Notes under the pieces: model-generated
Databases searched by the model: none
Seen by the model: the letters and a program-made list of their open reading frames with translations, nothing else
Told to the model about the DNA's origin: nothing
Translations under genes and position numbers: made by a program
Shown here: one piece after another, positions 8,735-16,902 of the stretch
Layout: the number at the start of each line of letters is the position of its first letter
Position numbering within the stretch: position 1 is the stretch's first letter
Source: an uncultured Clostridia bacterium
Lineage (GTDB): Bacteria > Bacillota > Clostridia > Christensenellales > Borkfalkiaceae
NCBI GenBank assembly: GCA_947630325.1
Contig: CANRHB010000003.1
Span: 58,096-122,095 of the forward strand
Reading direction: 5' to 3'
DNA: 64,000 bases

Positions 8735-9639
8735 ATCGCTCTCAGTCTCTTTTTGATTTCTTGTTCGGAGAGCCCCGCGTTCAGGCAGACAAGCAAAATG
8801 CGCACGTCCGCGATCTCCGCCCTGCGGCGGAACACATAGTAGAGGAAGGGCTCCTTGCCCGCAAGCTCGTACTTGTGCTCTCCGAAATATTCCGCCTCGA
8901 ATCTGTCGAGGGCGCGCTCCGCCTCGGTGAAGGGTCTCCCCGCTTCCTTGGCCGAAAGCGCCGATTTGTAAAATGTTCCATACGGGGTGCGTTGAAGGCC
9001 CTCCCCGTTGCCGTCGAAAAGTTCGCCGAGCGTCTCCTTTTTGAGTTTGCCGCCCGCGAGGTATAAACTCTCCGCGAACTCCCTGTCCGAAGCGCGCAGA
9101 GCCGTTAAAATATTTAATCTGTCCACCCTGCCGATGAGCAGTTTTTTGAGGAGCGCGCTCCCCTTGCACGCCTTGAAGAGGTGGGCATACAGCGCCTTGT
9201 CGAGCGCCGCGCCGATCTCCGCCCCCGAAGCGTTTTCGGGAAGTTCGGAAATATACGCGCCGCTCTCGAGCAGGTTTCGGAGTTCTTCGACGGAGCGCAT
9301 TCCCTCCGCCGCAAGCATGGGCGCGGGGTCGGAGCCGAGCAGCTTCGCCTTGATGAGCGCTTTCAGATTGTGGAAATCGCGCGGGGCGAAGAGGTACTCT
9401 TTGATTGCCTGCGAGGGAGCGTATTCGCGGATAAATAAATCAAGCGTCGCTTCCTCCGCACGGCACAGAAGTTCGCCATCCGATGCGCTCTTTGCCTCCG
9501 AGCCGTTGCCGAAGCCGCTCTCCGAGAGGGCGCGGAAGACCTCCTCCGCACTCATTTCGGCAAAGCGGAGCAGTTTTTCGCCCAAAAGGGACTTCTCTTT
9601 GACGGCAATGACGCCGTTTGTGTAGACGGTTGCGATCAT
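8728..9639 (-). CDS. ntpC: V-type ATPase subunit C/d (rotor-ring adaptor)
   Basis: A mostly helical protein of 303 residues that fits V-type subunit d (NtpC), the funnel connecting the central stalk to the membrane ring. The conserved Asp-Phe-His-Asn-Leu-Lys-Ala-Leu-Ile-Lys-Ala-Lys segment is near residue 90. I place the start at 9639 (Met-Ile-Ala-Thr), because the ATG lies 4 bp beyond the ntpE stop; the 20 extra residues upstream would overlap ntpE and lack similarity. There is no good Shine-Dalgarno sequence, so translation may depend on coupling to ntpE. Confidence 0.88.
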   Translation of the reverse strand: MIATVYTNGVIAVKEKSLLGEKLLRFAEMSAEEVFRALSESGFGNGSEAKSASDGELLCRAEEATLDLFIREYAPSQAIKEYLFAPRDFHNLKALIKAKLLGSDPAPMLAAEGMRSVEELRNLLESGAYISELPENASGAEIGAALDKALYAHLFKACKGSALLKKLLIGRVDRLNILTALRASDREFAESLYLAGGKLKKETLGELFDGNGEGLQRTPYGTFYKSALSAKEAGRPFTEAERALDRFEAEYFGEHKYELAGKEPFLYYVFRRRAEIADVRILLVCLNAGLSEQEIKKRLRAIW

Positions 9640-9643
9640 TTGA

Positions 9644-10210
9644 TTATTTGAATAACCGTGCCGCAAGAGCGGGTTCGTTTTCCTCGCGGTCGAGCGCAAG
9701 GAGGGCGCGGAAGGTCACGTCCTTATCGCACGCCTTCCCCAAGAGCACAAAGCCGCCGCCCGTGCCCTGCGGTTTGCCGATTTTCAGCTTTTTCTCGGCG
9801 ACAACGGGAAGCCGCGCCGCCTTTAACGCATGGGGATAGTCCGTTGCAAACACGACCTCGTCCCCCTCTTCGGCATTCTCTTTTAAGAGCCGCCCGACAA
9901 GAACCAAACTCTCGTGTTCGCCCAAGGCAAGGAGCGCGCGCAAGGCGCGGGCATAGATTTCGTCGATGACCCGCCTCTTTTCGGCAAGCAGAAGTTTGGA
10001 AGAATCGAGCCGCGCCGCTGCCGCTTTCCCTTCCGAAATGCGCTTGGCGCACGCCGAAATTTCCTCTTCCGTCTCCGCTTTGAGGTTCTTTGCCCCTTCC
10101 TCCGCCTCGGCGATCCTGTCCGCGGCGTTTTTTTGCGCCGTCTCTACGATCCGCTCCGCTTCCGCTTCGGCGTCGGAGAGAATGCGCGCGATGATCTCTT
10201 CTTTTCCCAT
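9644..10210 (-). CDS. ntpE: V-type ATPase subunit E (peripheral stalk)
   Basis: A protein of 188 residues with a long charged N-terminal helix rich in Ala, Glu and Lys (about 1-95), followed by a globular C-terminal half, the architecture of V/A-type subunit E. It pairs with the small NtpF-type subunit as the stator stalk holding the A3B3 head. It is 3 bp from ntpK and 4 bp from ntpC. The assignment rests on operon position plus architecture, because sequence conservation in this family is low. Confidence 0.9.
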   Translation of the reverse strand: MGKEEIIARILSDAEAEAERIVETAQKNAADRIAEAEEGAKNLKAETEEEISACAKRISEGKAAAARLDSSKLLLAEKRRVIDEIYARALRALLALGEHESLVLVGRLLKENAEEGDEVVFATDYPHALKAARLPVVAEKKLKIGKPQGTGGGFVLLGKACDKDVTFRALLALDREENEPALAARLFK

Positions 10211-10213
10211 GGC

Positions 10214-10753
10214 TTAAAGAAGGCTGAGTGCCGCCGTTGCGTTTTCCACGGGCACGTAAGAGAGAACGGGCACCGCCGATACCAAAATGATGGAGATGAG
10301 CAGACCCAGAATCGCATAGAACTCGATCATGGCGGGATAGAGAACGAGCTTGCCGCCCAAACTCTCCTGCTTTCCGACCGCATAGATGCAGTTGACCGCC
10401 GCCTTGCCCTGGAAGAAGCCCGTGACAAGTCCGGAGACCGTCATGGGAAGCACCGCGCCGAAGATCGCCCAGCCCTGCGCCGCCATGCCGCCCGCACCCG
10501 CGACCGATGTGATCGCTTCATTGAGGGTGGAGAGCTGGCGGGAGGCGATGATGGCGATGATGAAACCGTAAATGCCCTGCGTTGCGGGAAGGAGCACGAG
10601 CACCATGACTTTGCCGAACAGCTTGGGGTTCTCTCCCAAGACGCCCGCCGCGGCGCTGCCCGTCTTGTAAAGACCGATCGCCGAACCTACGCCGCAGAGC
10701 AGGACGCAGAGCGCGATCCCCACCATTGCGATGACGTAACCTGTAGTGAACAT
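10214..10753 (-). CDS. ntpK: V-type ATPase proteolipid K (Na+-type rotor ring subunit)
   Basis: The protein (179 residues) has four membrane helices arranged as two fused hairpins. Only the second hairpin has the ion-carrying acid: Glu144 in Pro-Ala-Met-Ile-Glu-Phe-Tyr. The first has Leu55, Thr58 and Gln59 (Leu-Pro-Ala-Thr-Gln-Gly), and helix 3 has Gln115. These five match by residue and by spacing the Na+ ligands Leu61, Thr64, Gln65, Gln110 and Glu139 of E. hirae NtpK, so the pump probably moves Na+ rather than H+. It is 23 residues longer than the 156-residue E. hirae protein, with extra sequence at both the helix 2-3 loop and C-terminus. GAGGT-type ribosome site before the ATG. Confidence 0.96.
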   Translation of the reverse strand: MFTTGYVIAMVGIALCVLLCGVGSAIGLYKTGSAAAGVLGENPKLFGKVMVLVLLPATQGIYGFIIAIIASRQLSTLNEAITSVAGAGGMAAQGWAIFGAVLPMTVSGLVTGFFQGKAAVNCIYAVGKQESLGGKLVLYPAMIEFYAILGLLISIILVSAVPVLSYVPVENATAALSLL

Positions 10754-10790
10754 TGTTTACCTCCAAAAGTTTTCACTTTGTTTTTCGATG

Positions 10791-12746
10791 TTATATGACG
10801 CGCACGTATTTGCGCTTAGAACCGAGCGGGGCGAAGAGTTCTCCCTCCCCTTCGAAGAATCTGCCGTAGAATTCCACGTACTGCAATCTTGCGTCGTGAA
10901 TGTAGGCGCCGAGCAGGCTCATGGCGAGGTTGAAAAGGTGCCCCACCACCATGAGGACCGCGCCCAACATCATGAACGCGACGTTGCCGCCCGTTAAGAA
11001 CTGCACGCCGTACTGCGAGATGATCTGCGCGATAACCGCGCCCGAGAGCATGAGCCCGTATAAACGGGCGTAACTTAACACGTCTGAAATGTAGTTGATG
11101 ATGCCGTACAGCGCGCCGAACCCCTTGGTGAATTTGCCGAGAAATTTTTCGTGCCGCCCCGCCGTAAGGACGGACACCGCAAGCGCGGAGACGGCGACGA
11201 TGCCGCCCGCCATGGTAAGTTGGGAAAGCCCGAACTCTTCGGTAAGCCCGACAACGGCGAGCGCCATGCCCATCGAAAAGACCGCCCACGTAATGCCGTC
11301 GAACAAGCCGTCCCAAAAATGACCCCTTCTGCATTCCTGCCAGAACTTGCACAGGTACCCCGCGAAGATATGCGCGATGCCGATGAGCATACTGATAATG
11401 AGCATAGATGGAATGTCGATGCCGACGAACTTCCAATTCGAATGCTGGGCGTCGGGCATGACCGTGAAGGGCAAAAATGCAATTCCCAAAACCGAGTTGA
11501 ACAGAAAGCCCCAGATGACAGCGAAAATGCCGCCGATCGCAAACACGCCGGCAAGAGATTTGATGCCTCCCTTTTTGGCGCGGTTTTTGAAATAGAGGAA
11601 GCCGCCGCCGAGCATCATCAGAAGCCCATAGCCGACGTCCGCCATGATGAACCCCAAAAAGATGCTGTAAAAGAAGGACATGATCGTGTTGGGGTCGAAC
11701 TCCCGCGCGCTCGGCGGGGAGTACATATTGGTGATCGCCTCGAAATTTTCGACGACCTTGTTGTTCTTTGTAAGGGTGGGGACGAATTCGTCCTCGGCGG
11801 GATCCGAAAATTCGTAAAAGACGGTGATCCCGCTCCCGTCGAGCGCGGACTTTACCTTTTCCTCCTCCGCGGCGGGAACGAACGCCTCCAAGAGGAAGGT
11901 GCGCTCCGTCCCTCTGAGTTTTGCCGCCTGTTCGGCCTTTTCGAGTTCGAAACCGAGCACGTCGCAATACAGCCTGAGTTCCTTGACGACGGGCGCAAGG
12001 GAGAAGAGCGCCTTTTCGGCCTCCTCCTGCTTTTTCTTCTCCCCTTCGAGTTCTTCGTTCAAAGAGGCGAGAAGTTCCTCCCCCGTCTGCTCCCCCGTGT
12101 AGGGGCAGGAGACAAAGCCCGCGCCGCCCAAAATTTGTTCAAGCTGAGAGAGCGCGCTTCTATGTGCGGTGACGGAGAGAAGGACGCTCTCGCCCTCAAC
12201 CGCCTCGTAAGCCGAGAGGGAGAGTTCGCCCAGCTGCTGTTGGCAAGTTCCCCATGCGGCGGAGGGAACGAGCCCCAATTTCGTGACCGTGTGGCGGGTA
12301 TTTGTATAAGAAGAAAACGCCCCCGCTTCGCGGTAGGGACCCGCCGCCGAGAGAGCACGGGCAAGGCGCGCCTGTTCGGCGATCGCGCCGCTTTTACCGC
12401 TTGAAAGAGCGTTGATATTCTGTACGAGTTCGTCCGCCGCGGATAAATTTTCCCGCGCGGCGAGAAATTCACGGTAGCTGACCGTATCATCTTCGGGAAG
12501 GGTAAAGTCCTTGACCCCGTGCTCCTTGGCGTACTTTTCGGACTCCGAAAGGAGCAGAAAAAGGGCGTCCTCCCACAAAGCAAGGCGCGCGGAGAGTTCC
12601 CCGCCCTCCTCGGGCAGGGGCTGTGTGCCCTCCGTTTCGGCGTGCAGTTTGACTTCCGCCGCCCCCGTGCGTTCGAGGACGTCGAGGAGACGATCGCGCT
12701 CATAGGAAAGGGCGATGAGATTTAATTTTCTCATCCGCTCGATCAC
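10791..12746 (-). CDS. ntpI: V-type ATPase subunit I/a (membrane stator)
   Basis: A 651-residue protein with a cytoplasmic, coiled-coil-rich N-terminal half (about 1-320) and a membrane C-terminal half of seven or eight helices. This is the a/I subunit that forms the ion half-channels beside the K ring. The conserved segment Gly-Phe-Ile-Met-Ala-Asp-Val-Gly-Tyr-Gly and the later Ser-Asp-Val-Leu-Ser-Tyr-Ala-Arg-Leu-Tyr-Gly-Leu, whose Arg is essential for ion transport, are present. It overlaps ntpF by 4 bp and is followed by ntpK after 37 bp. Confidence 0.97.
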   Translation of the reverse strand: MIERMRKLNLIALSYERDRLLDVLERTGAAEVKLHAETEGTQPLPEEGGELSARLALWEDALFLLLSESEKYAKEHGVKDFTLPEDDTVSYREFLAARENLSAADELVQNINALSSGKSGAIAEQARLARALSAAGPYREAGAFSSYTNTRHTVTKLGLVPSAAWGTCQQQLGELSLSAYEAVEGESVLLSVTAHRSALSQLEQILGGAGFVSCPYTGEQTGEELLASLNEELEGEKKKQEEAEKALFSLAPVVKELRLYCDVLGFELEKAEQAAKLRGTERTFLLEAFVPAAEEEKVKSALDGSGITVFYEFSDPAEDEFVPTLTKNNKVVENFEAITNMYSPPSAREFDPNTIMSFFYSIFLGFIMADVGYGLLMMLGGGFLYFKNRAKKGGIKSLAGVFAIGGIFAVIWGFLFNSVLGIAFLPFTVMPDAQHSNWKFVGIDIPSMLIISMLIGIAHIFAGYLCKFWQECRRGHFWDGLFDGITWAVFSMGMALAVVGLTEEFGLSQLTMAGGIVAVSALAVSVLTAGRHEKFLGKFTKGFGALYGIINYISDVLSYARLYGLMLSGAVIAQIISQYGVQFLTGGNVAFMMLGAVLMVVGHLFNLAMSLLGAYIHDARLQYVEFYGRFFEGEGELFAPLGSKRKYVRVI

Positions 12747-13054
12747 TTGACGATCCTCCCCACGATCTCCGCAACGTACACCTCGGTGCGTGCGAGAATG
12801 CCGTCCGCGTACTCCTTCGCCTCTTTCGCGGCAAGGGAAAGCGTGCGTTCGTAAGCGGCCGAGGCCTGCGTTTCGGCCTCCTGTACGCCGTTTACGCGCA
12901 ACATGGCGCAGTCCGTCTCCGCATTTTTGAGAATTTCGGACGCGCGGTCCTCCGCTTCGGCAAGCAGAACGCGGGCGCGCGCTTCGCTCTCTTCCTTGCG
13001 CCTTGCGCCCTCTTCCTCCGCCTTTGCGATTTCACCGATGATCGTATTTTCCAT
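12743..13054 (-). CDS. ntpF: V-type ATPase small stalk subunit (G/H; NtpF)
   Basis: A 103-residue, almost entirely helical and highly charged protein (Glu-Ala-Lys-Arg heptads), the small partner of subunit E in the peripheral stalk. I place the start at 13054 (Met-Glu-Asn-Thr). An upstream ATG at 13108 is in frame, but it lies inside the promoter (-35 and -10 at 13080-13108), so it cannot be used from this transcript. It is the first gene of the operon, as ntpF is in E. hirae. Length and helical content are the main evidence, since this family varies widely. Confidence 0.85.
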   Translation of the reverse strand: MENTIIGEIAKAEEEGARRKEESEARARVLLAEAEDRASEILKNAETDCAMLRVNGVQEAETQASAAYERTLSLAAKEAKEYADGILARTEVYVAEIVGRIVK

Positions 13055-13079
13055 TTTGTTTTCCGCCGCTGTTTTCCCT

Positions 13080-13108
13080 ATTTTAGCATTTTGAAATGCC
13101 GAAAGCAA
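13080..13108 (-). promoter_or_regulatory. Promoter of the ntp (V-ATPase) operon
   Basis: On the minus strand TTGCTT (13103-13108) and TAAAAT (13080-13085) are separated by 17 bp. Transcription should start near 13073, 20 nt before the ntpF ATG. It is the only promoter I can see for the nine genes. Confidence 0.75.
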
Positions 13109-13126
13109 GCGTTTTGAACGGCTTAC

Positions 13127-13468
13127 TCAAAAATTCGAGCCGTCCCAGCCCCAATCCGAAATGCCGTGGTAAGTGACATAGACGGCGCTCCCCGGAATGC
13201 CGAGTTCCTCGCTCAAAATCGCGCAAATCCTGCCCGTCATCTTGTTGTAATCGGCGGGCGACGCCTTGCCGAAGAGGCTGACTTCCACATACGCCCCCTT
13301 CTCGAGTTTTTTGCCCGCAAAATAGAGGTCGTACCCGTCCGCAAAGCCGACCATGAGATAACTCTCCCCCTTATGAAGAAGGGAGACCGCCTTCCCGAGT
13401 TCGGCCTTTATGTGCTCCTTTTGCGTTTCCGTCATTTTGACCGTCACTTTGCTGTCGATAAAAGGCAT
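13127..13468 (-). CDS. MIF/tautomerase-superfamily protein
   Basis: At 113 residues this is the length of macrophage migration inhibitory factor. Pro2, which becomes the N-terminal catalytic base after Met removal, is followed by Phe-Ile. The C-terminal signature Val-Tyr-Val-Thr-Tyr...Trp-Gly-Trp-Asp-Gly-Ser-Asn-Phe is the MIF pattern rather than that of short 4-oxalocrotonate tautomerases. There is no signal peptide. Known bacterial members have keto-enol tautomerase activity with poorly known substrates. A clear AAGGAG precedes the ATG. It is 27 bp after rlmD, so it may be cotranscribed with that operon. Effects on an animal host are possible for the family but purely speculative here. Confidence 0.93.
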   Translation of the reverse strand: MPFIDSKVTVKMTETQKEHIKAELGKAVSLLHKGESYLMVGFADGYDLYFAGKKLEKGAYVEVSLFGKASPADYNKMTGRICAILSEELGIPGSAVYVTYHGISDWGWDGSNF

Positions 13469-13495
13469 ACTGTATTCTCCTTTTTGATATTTATT

Positions 13496-14881
13496 TTATT
13501 CCCTCGTAAGCAACACGAGGGTCTCCACCCATTTTGTCTGCGGGAACATGTCGAAGGGACGGACGGCCTCGATCCGATAGCGGAGATCGGGGGTTTCGGC
13601 CTTGACGAGTTCCCCCTTTTCGTTGGGCTGTAAACTCCCCGTAAGGAGCCCCAGATCGCGCGCAAGCGTCGCGGGGTTGCAACTGATGTAGAGAACTTTT
13701 TTCACCCCGTTTCGGACAATGGCGTCGATAACGCTGCGATCCACGCCCGCGCGGGGCGGGTCGAGCACGACGGTCGCAAGAGGCTCTTCTTCAAGCAGTT
13801 TGGGCAAGACGTCCTCCACCGCGCCGTTGATGTTCGTCATCCTCTCTTTGAGCCCGTTGCGCACCGCAAGCGCGTTGGCGCAGTCCGTTGCCTCGGGAAC
13901 GATCTCGATGCCGTAAACCCGCCCGCACTTCTGCGCGAACATGGCGGTAAGGAGCCCGCCGCCCGCATAGCAGTCGATGACCGTCTCCCCCTCTTCGACG
14001 AGGGACACGGTGCGGTCGTACAGCCTGATGCGCACCGACTCGTTCACCTGCACGAAGGTGTTCGGACCCGCCTCGAAGAAGATCCCCCCTTCCCAACAAT
14101 CGTAAAAGCCCTTCCCCTTGAGCAGGGTGAACTCCTTGCCGAACACGACGTTGGTATGATCGGGGTTGTAATTGAGATAAAAACTGTATTCGCGGAAAAT
14201 TTTGTCGAGCAAAAACAGAAGATAGTCCACGCCGTTCAAGGTGCGCTCCGTTGTGACGAGGGTGATGATGTACTTGCGCCGAAGCTCCCGCACGACGATG
14301 TGGCGCAAAGCGCCCGTGCCCGTCGTCTCGTCATAGCCGTCGAGCCCGCACGTCTCCATGAATTTATAGAGCGCGTCGATGAGTTTTTCGGACCACGCGG
14401 GGTGGATGGGACAGGCGGTGGTAGGCACGATGCGGTGCGAACGTTCGGCATAAAACCCGATGACGTTCTTGCCGTTTTGATGCCCGATGGGAAGCTGCAG
14501 TTTGTTGCGGTAGCCGTACTCCCTTTCCCCCCGTTCGGGGCGGGCGACGGGACAGTCGAGCCCGCCGATCTTTTTGAGCGTCTCCTTGACGAGTTCCTGC
14601 TTGATGCCGAGCTGGTAGCGGTATTTGATGTGTTGCAGTCTGCACCCGCCGCAACGCCCGAATACGGGGCAAGCGGGGCGGACGCGCTCCTCCGCAGGGG
14701 TGAAAATTTCCATCGCCTTGCCGTAAGCGATGTTGCCCTTGCAGTTGAGGATCTTGATGGAGGCGCGCTCTCCCGGCAATAAAAAAGGCACGAAGATAGT
14801 GACACCGTCCTTGCGGACGATCCCCTCTGCGTTCGTGCCGAGCGCTTCCGCGATGCCGATGATAACATCGTTCTTTTCCAT
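13496..14881 (-). CDS. rlmD: 23S rRNA (uracil-5-)-methyltransferase (RumA/RlmD family)
   Basis: A 461-residue class I SAM methyltransferase with a short N-terminal TRAM-like beta domain, an iron-sulfur cluster motif (Cys71-x5-Cys77-x2-Cys80 and a fourth Cys near 110), the SAM site around Asp-Cys-Tyr-Ala-Gly-Gly-Gly, and the active-site segment Ser-Cys-Asn-Pro-Ala-Thr-Leu-Ala-Arg-Asp that contains the nucleophilic Cys. It makes 5-methyluridine in 23S rRNA (U1939 for RlmD; the exact site in this lineage, which could also be the RlmCD dual type, is not fixed). It is 4 bp from the upstream membrane-protein gene, in the trpS operon. Confidence 0.93.
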   Translation of the reverse strand: MEKNDVIIGIAEALGTNAEGIVRKDGVTIFVPFLLPGERASIKILNCKGNIAYGKAMEIFTPAEERVRPACPVFGRCGGCRLQHIKYRYQLGIKQELVKETLKKIGGLDCPVARPERGEREYGYRNKLQLPIGHQNGKNVIGFYAERSHRIVPTTACPIHPAWSEKLIDALYKFMETCGLDGYDETTGTGALRHIVVRELRRKYIITLVTTERTLNGVDYLLFLLDKIFREYSFYLNYNPDHTNVVFGKEFTLLKGKGFYDCWEGGIFFEAGPNTFVQVNESVRIRLYDRTVSLVEEGETVIDCYAGGGLLTAMFAQKCGRVYGIEIVPEATDCANALAVRNGLKERMTNINGAVEDVLPKLLEEEPLATVVLDPPRAGVDRSVIDAIVRNGVKKVLYISCNPATLARDLGLLTGSLQPNEKGELVKAETPDLRYRIEAVRPFDMFPQTKWVETLVLLTRE

Positions 14882-14885
14882 AGTC

Positions 14886-15416
14886 TCACCTCCGGATACG
14901 GCGGACGGCGATATCCGCCGAACGCTGACAGAAGAATATCATAATATCGTACACGACGAAAAACAGCGTGCCGCCGAGGAAGATGATGTAATAGAGGAAA
15001 GCGGTGATATATTCGGAAAATTCCATTCCCGCCATGGCGGTAAGTACGAAAAAGGAGAGCCACATTGAAAGGTCGAACCACACCGCCTTTGCGATGAGGC
15101 ACAAAACCTTGAACGGGGTGCGTTTTACGTACTTCTTTTGCAGATAATTTACGATGGGATGGAGCCCGAAGAACACGGCGTATGGGACGATCTTCCACAG
15201 CCCCAAGGGTAGCGCGATAAGCCCCGCCGCAAGATAGGCGAGCGCGCTTCCCCACACAAAGTCCTTTGCAAGGGGGACCATGAGCGCAAACGTAGCGACA
15301 AGGTACCCCGCCGCAAGCAAAAAGGGGTTGAGCGTGCCGAGCATGAGAAAGCCCGCCGCAAACGCCGCCGCGATGGCGGACAGCGCGATCTCAAACGATT
15401 TCGTCGGCTTTTTCAT
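14886..15416 (-). CDS. Membrane protein, possible ECF-type substrate-binding component
   Basis: This 176-residue protein has five or six hydrophobic helices, short loops and a basic C-terminus. Size, helix count and the small Ala/Gly-rich helices resemble S components of energy-coupling factor transporters, but I cannot read a family-specific motif, so this is a guess. It lies between a Cys-rich J-like protein and rlmD with only a few bases on each side, in the trpS operon. No substrate can be inferred. Confidence 0.55.
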   Translation of the reverse strand: MKKPTKSFEIALSAIAAAFAAGFLMLGTLNPFLLAAGYLVATFALMVPLAKDFVWGSALAYLAAGLIALPLGLWKIVPYAVFFGLHPIVNYLQKKYVKRTPFKVLCLIAKAVWFDLSMWLSFFVLTAMAGMEFSEYITAFLYYIIFLGGTLFFVVYDIMIFFCQRSADIAVRRIRR

Positions 15417-15422
15417 GACCCT

Positions 15423-16019
15423 TTAACGGCAATTACAGCAGAGATTGAACAGACAGTTCACGCACAGGAACGTGTAGCAGAAACTTGCGCAGTTGGCGCA
15501 CCAATTTCCGCCCATCTGTTCGTCCGCCGTGGGGTTGGGGTTGGTATTCTCCGCCCCGCCCGTCTGGGCGCGGTAGTCGGCGCGGGCGCGCAGTTTTTCA
15601 TACGCGTCGCGGTATTTCTGGTTCGCGCCGTCGAGCTGCATGGCGATCTCGAGCTGTTTCTTGCTCTCATTGATCCAATTCTTTTTATAGAACACCACCG
15701 ATTGAAGATAGTGCCACTCCGCGGTGCGCTCGTTGAAGGAGTCGAGTTTTTCCTGCGCCTCGGCGATCCTGCCCTCGCGGATGAGCGTTGCGACCTCGTC
15801 GAGAGCGTTCGTCCCGCTCCCCCCGCTCTTTTCCTTGCGCTCGCGCATGATGTCCTCATAGGCGGCGTCGATTTTCCCGAGCATACGGGCGGCATGGTTG
15901 CCCGCCTCGCCGTCCAGCCAGCGCTCTTCGTTGTACTTCGCCTTGAGATTGCGGTAGGCTTCCTCGATCTCCTCGTCCGTCGCGTTTTCGCTCACTTGTA
16001 AAATTTCGTAATTCGTCAT
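15423..16019 (-). CDS. J-domain-like protein with Cys-rich tail
   Basis: The protein (198 residues) starts with a J-domain-like helical unit (Asn-Tyr-Glu-Ile-Leu...Glu-Glu-Ile-Glu-Glu-Ala-Tyr-Arg), but the His-Pro-Asp triad needed to stimulate DnaK is absent: the loop reads Lys-Tyr-Asn-Glu-Glu-Arg. The middle (about 85-145) looks like a TPR-type helical pair. The last 30 residues carry eight Cys, mostly in Cys-x2-Cys and Cys-Cys groups, suitable for metal or acylation. The start at 16019 is chosen because AAAGGA sits 6 nt before it. It is 19 bp from a DUF5685 gene, and both carry clustered Cys, so a joint role is plausible but unknown. Confidence 0.75.
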   Translation of the reverse strand: MTNYEILQVSENATDEEIEEAYRNLKAKYNEERWLDGEAGNHAARMLGKIDAAYEDIMRERKEKSGGSGTNALDEVATLIREGRIAEAQEKLDSFNERTAEWHYLQSVVFYKKNWINESKKQLEIAMQLDGANQKYRDAYEKLRARADYRAQTGGAENTNPNPTADEQMGGNWCANCASFCYTFLCVNCLFNLCCNCR

Positions 16020-16038
16020 ATCCATTCCTTTGGTCAAG

Positions 16039-16902
16039 TTAAATATTCACCGTCATCTTTTCGGGAGGATCCCCCCGCAAAACGCGCATCGTCTCGAGAG
16101 GGATGCCGCGCAGAATGACGTTGTCCGTAAGGTCGCGGTTAAAATAAAATTTACAGCCCGCAAGCCCCTCGCGCAGATCGTAAAACAGCGTGTCGAAGAG
16201 AAAATTCACCTCTTCGCCGTGCTCCTTTATCAGTTCCTCCTTGCTCTTTTTGCCGTACTCGTTGACAAACGGGTTGAAGTTTCCCCGCTTTTTGTCCTTG
16301 TCATAGTCGTCGAGGGCGTCGATGAGATATACCCATTTCCCGAGGGCGTAAAACAGTTCGTCCGAACCCGCGCCCGCCTTGTCCTTCAAAAAGAGGCGGG
16401 AAAGTTTTACCATCATATTCGCAGTGGGGTCGGCGGCGCGGTCCACGGAACTTTGCTCCTTTTCCGCTTTTGCCTGTTCCTTCATGAACGCTTCCACGGT
16501 GGCGGCGATCTCGGGATAGTCCCTCTTCGCCCGCTTGAATCCCTTTTTGAACCACAGCCGCTTGCCGCGCGCCCGCTCCCCGTCCTCGAAGTCGTCCGTC
16601 AGTTTGTAGTAGACGAGCACGGTGTTGAGCGCGCCGAGCGCCTTGGTAAGGTCGTCCACTTTGGCGATCGGCCGCTTTTTGATGGTGTGCTCGAAACAGT
16701 TCTGCTTTTCGATGACGACGTCCGTGCCCGTCATGTTGTGGAGAAGGGCGGAGAGAAAGGTCATATCATAGGAAAGCCCGATGCGCGCCGTCTGCCCGCA
16801 CGCGGCGCCGATGCTCTTGCACAGCCCGCAATAGAGGGCCTTGTAGAGCATCATGTCCTTGACGAACAGATTGGGCAGATCGTAACGAACGTAACCGAAC
16901 AT
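16039..16902 (-). CDS. DUF5685 family protein
   Basis: This 287-residue protein opens with Met-Phe-Gly-Tyr-Val and has the DUF5685 signature Leu-Tyr-Lys-Ala-Leu-Tyr-Cys-Gly-Leu-Cys-Lys near residue 20, followed by a mostly helical, charged region. The function of the family is unknown; the two Cys could bind metal. There is no signal peptide or clear membrane segment. It overlaps the trpS stop by one base and sits just before the J-like Cys-rich gene, which suggests cotranslation in one operon. Confidence 0.82.
   Translation of the reverse strand: MFGYVRYDLPNLFVKDMMLYKALYCGLCKSIGAACGQTARIGLSYDMTFLSALLHNMTGTDVVIEKQNCFEHTIKKRPIAKVDDLTKALGALNTVLVYYKLTDDFEDGERARGKRLWFKKGFKRAKRDYPEIAATVEAFMKEQAKAEKEQSSVDRAADPTANMMVKLSRLFLKDKAGAGSDELFYALGKWVYLIDALDDYDKDKKRGNFNPFVNEYGKKSKEELIKEHGEEVNFLFDTLFYDLREGLAGCKFYFNRDLTDNVILRGIPLETMRVLRGDPPEKMTVNI

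Noticed and set aside
13055-13108. Upstream start of ntpF at 13108
   Set aside because: It lies inside the -35/-10 region of the operon promoter, so it cannot be on the mRNA.
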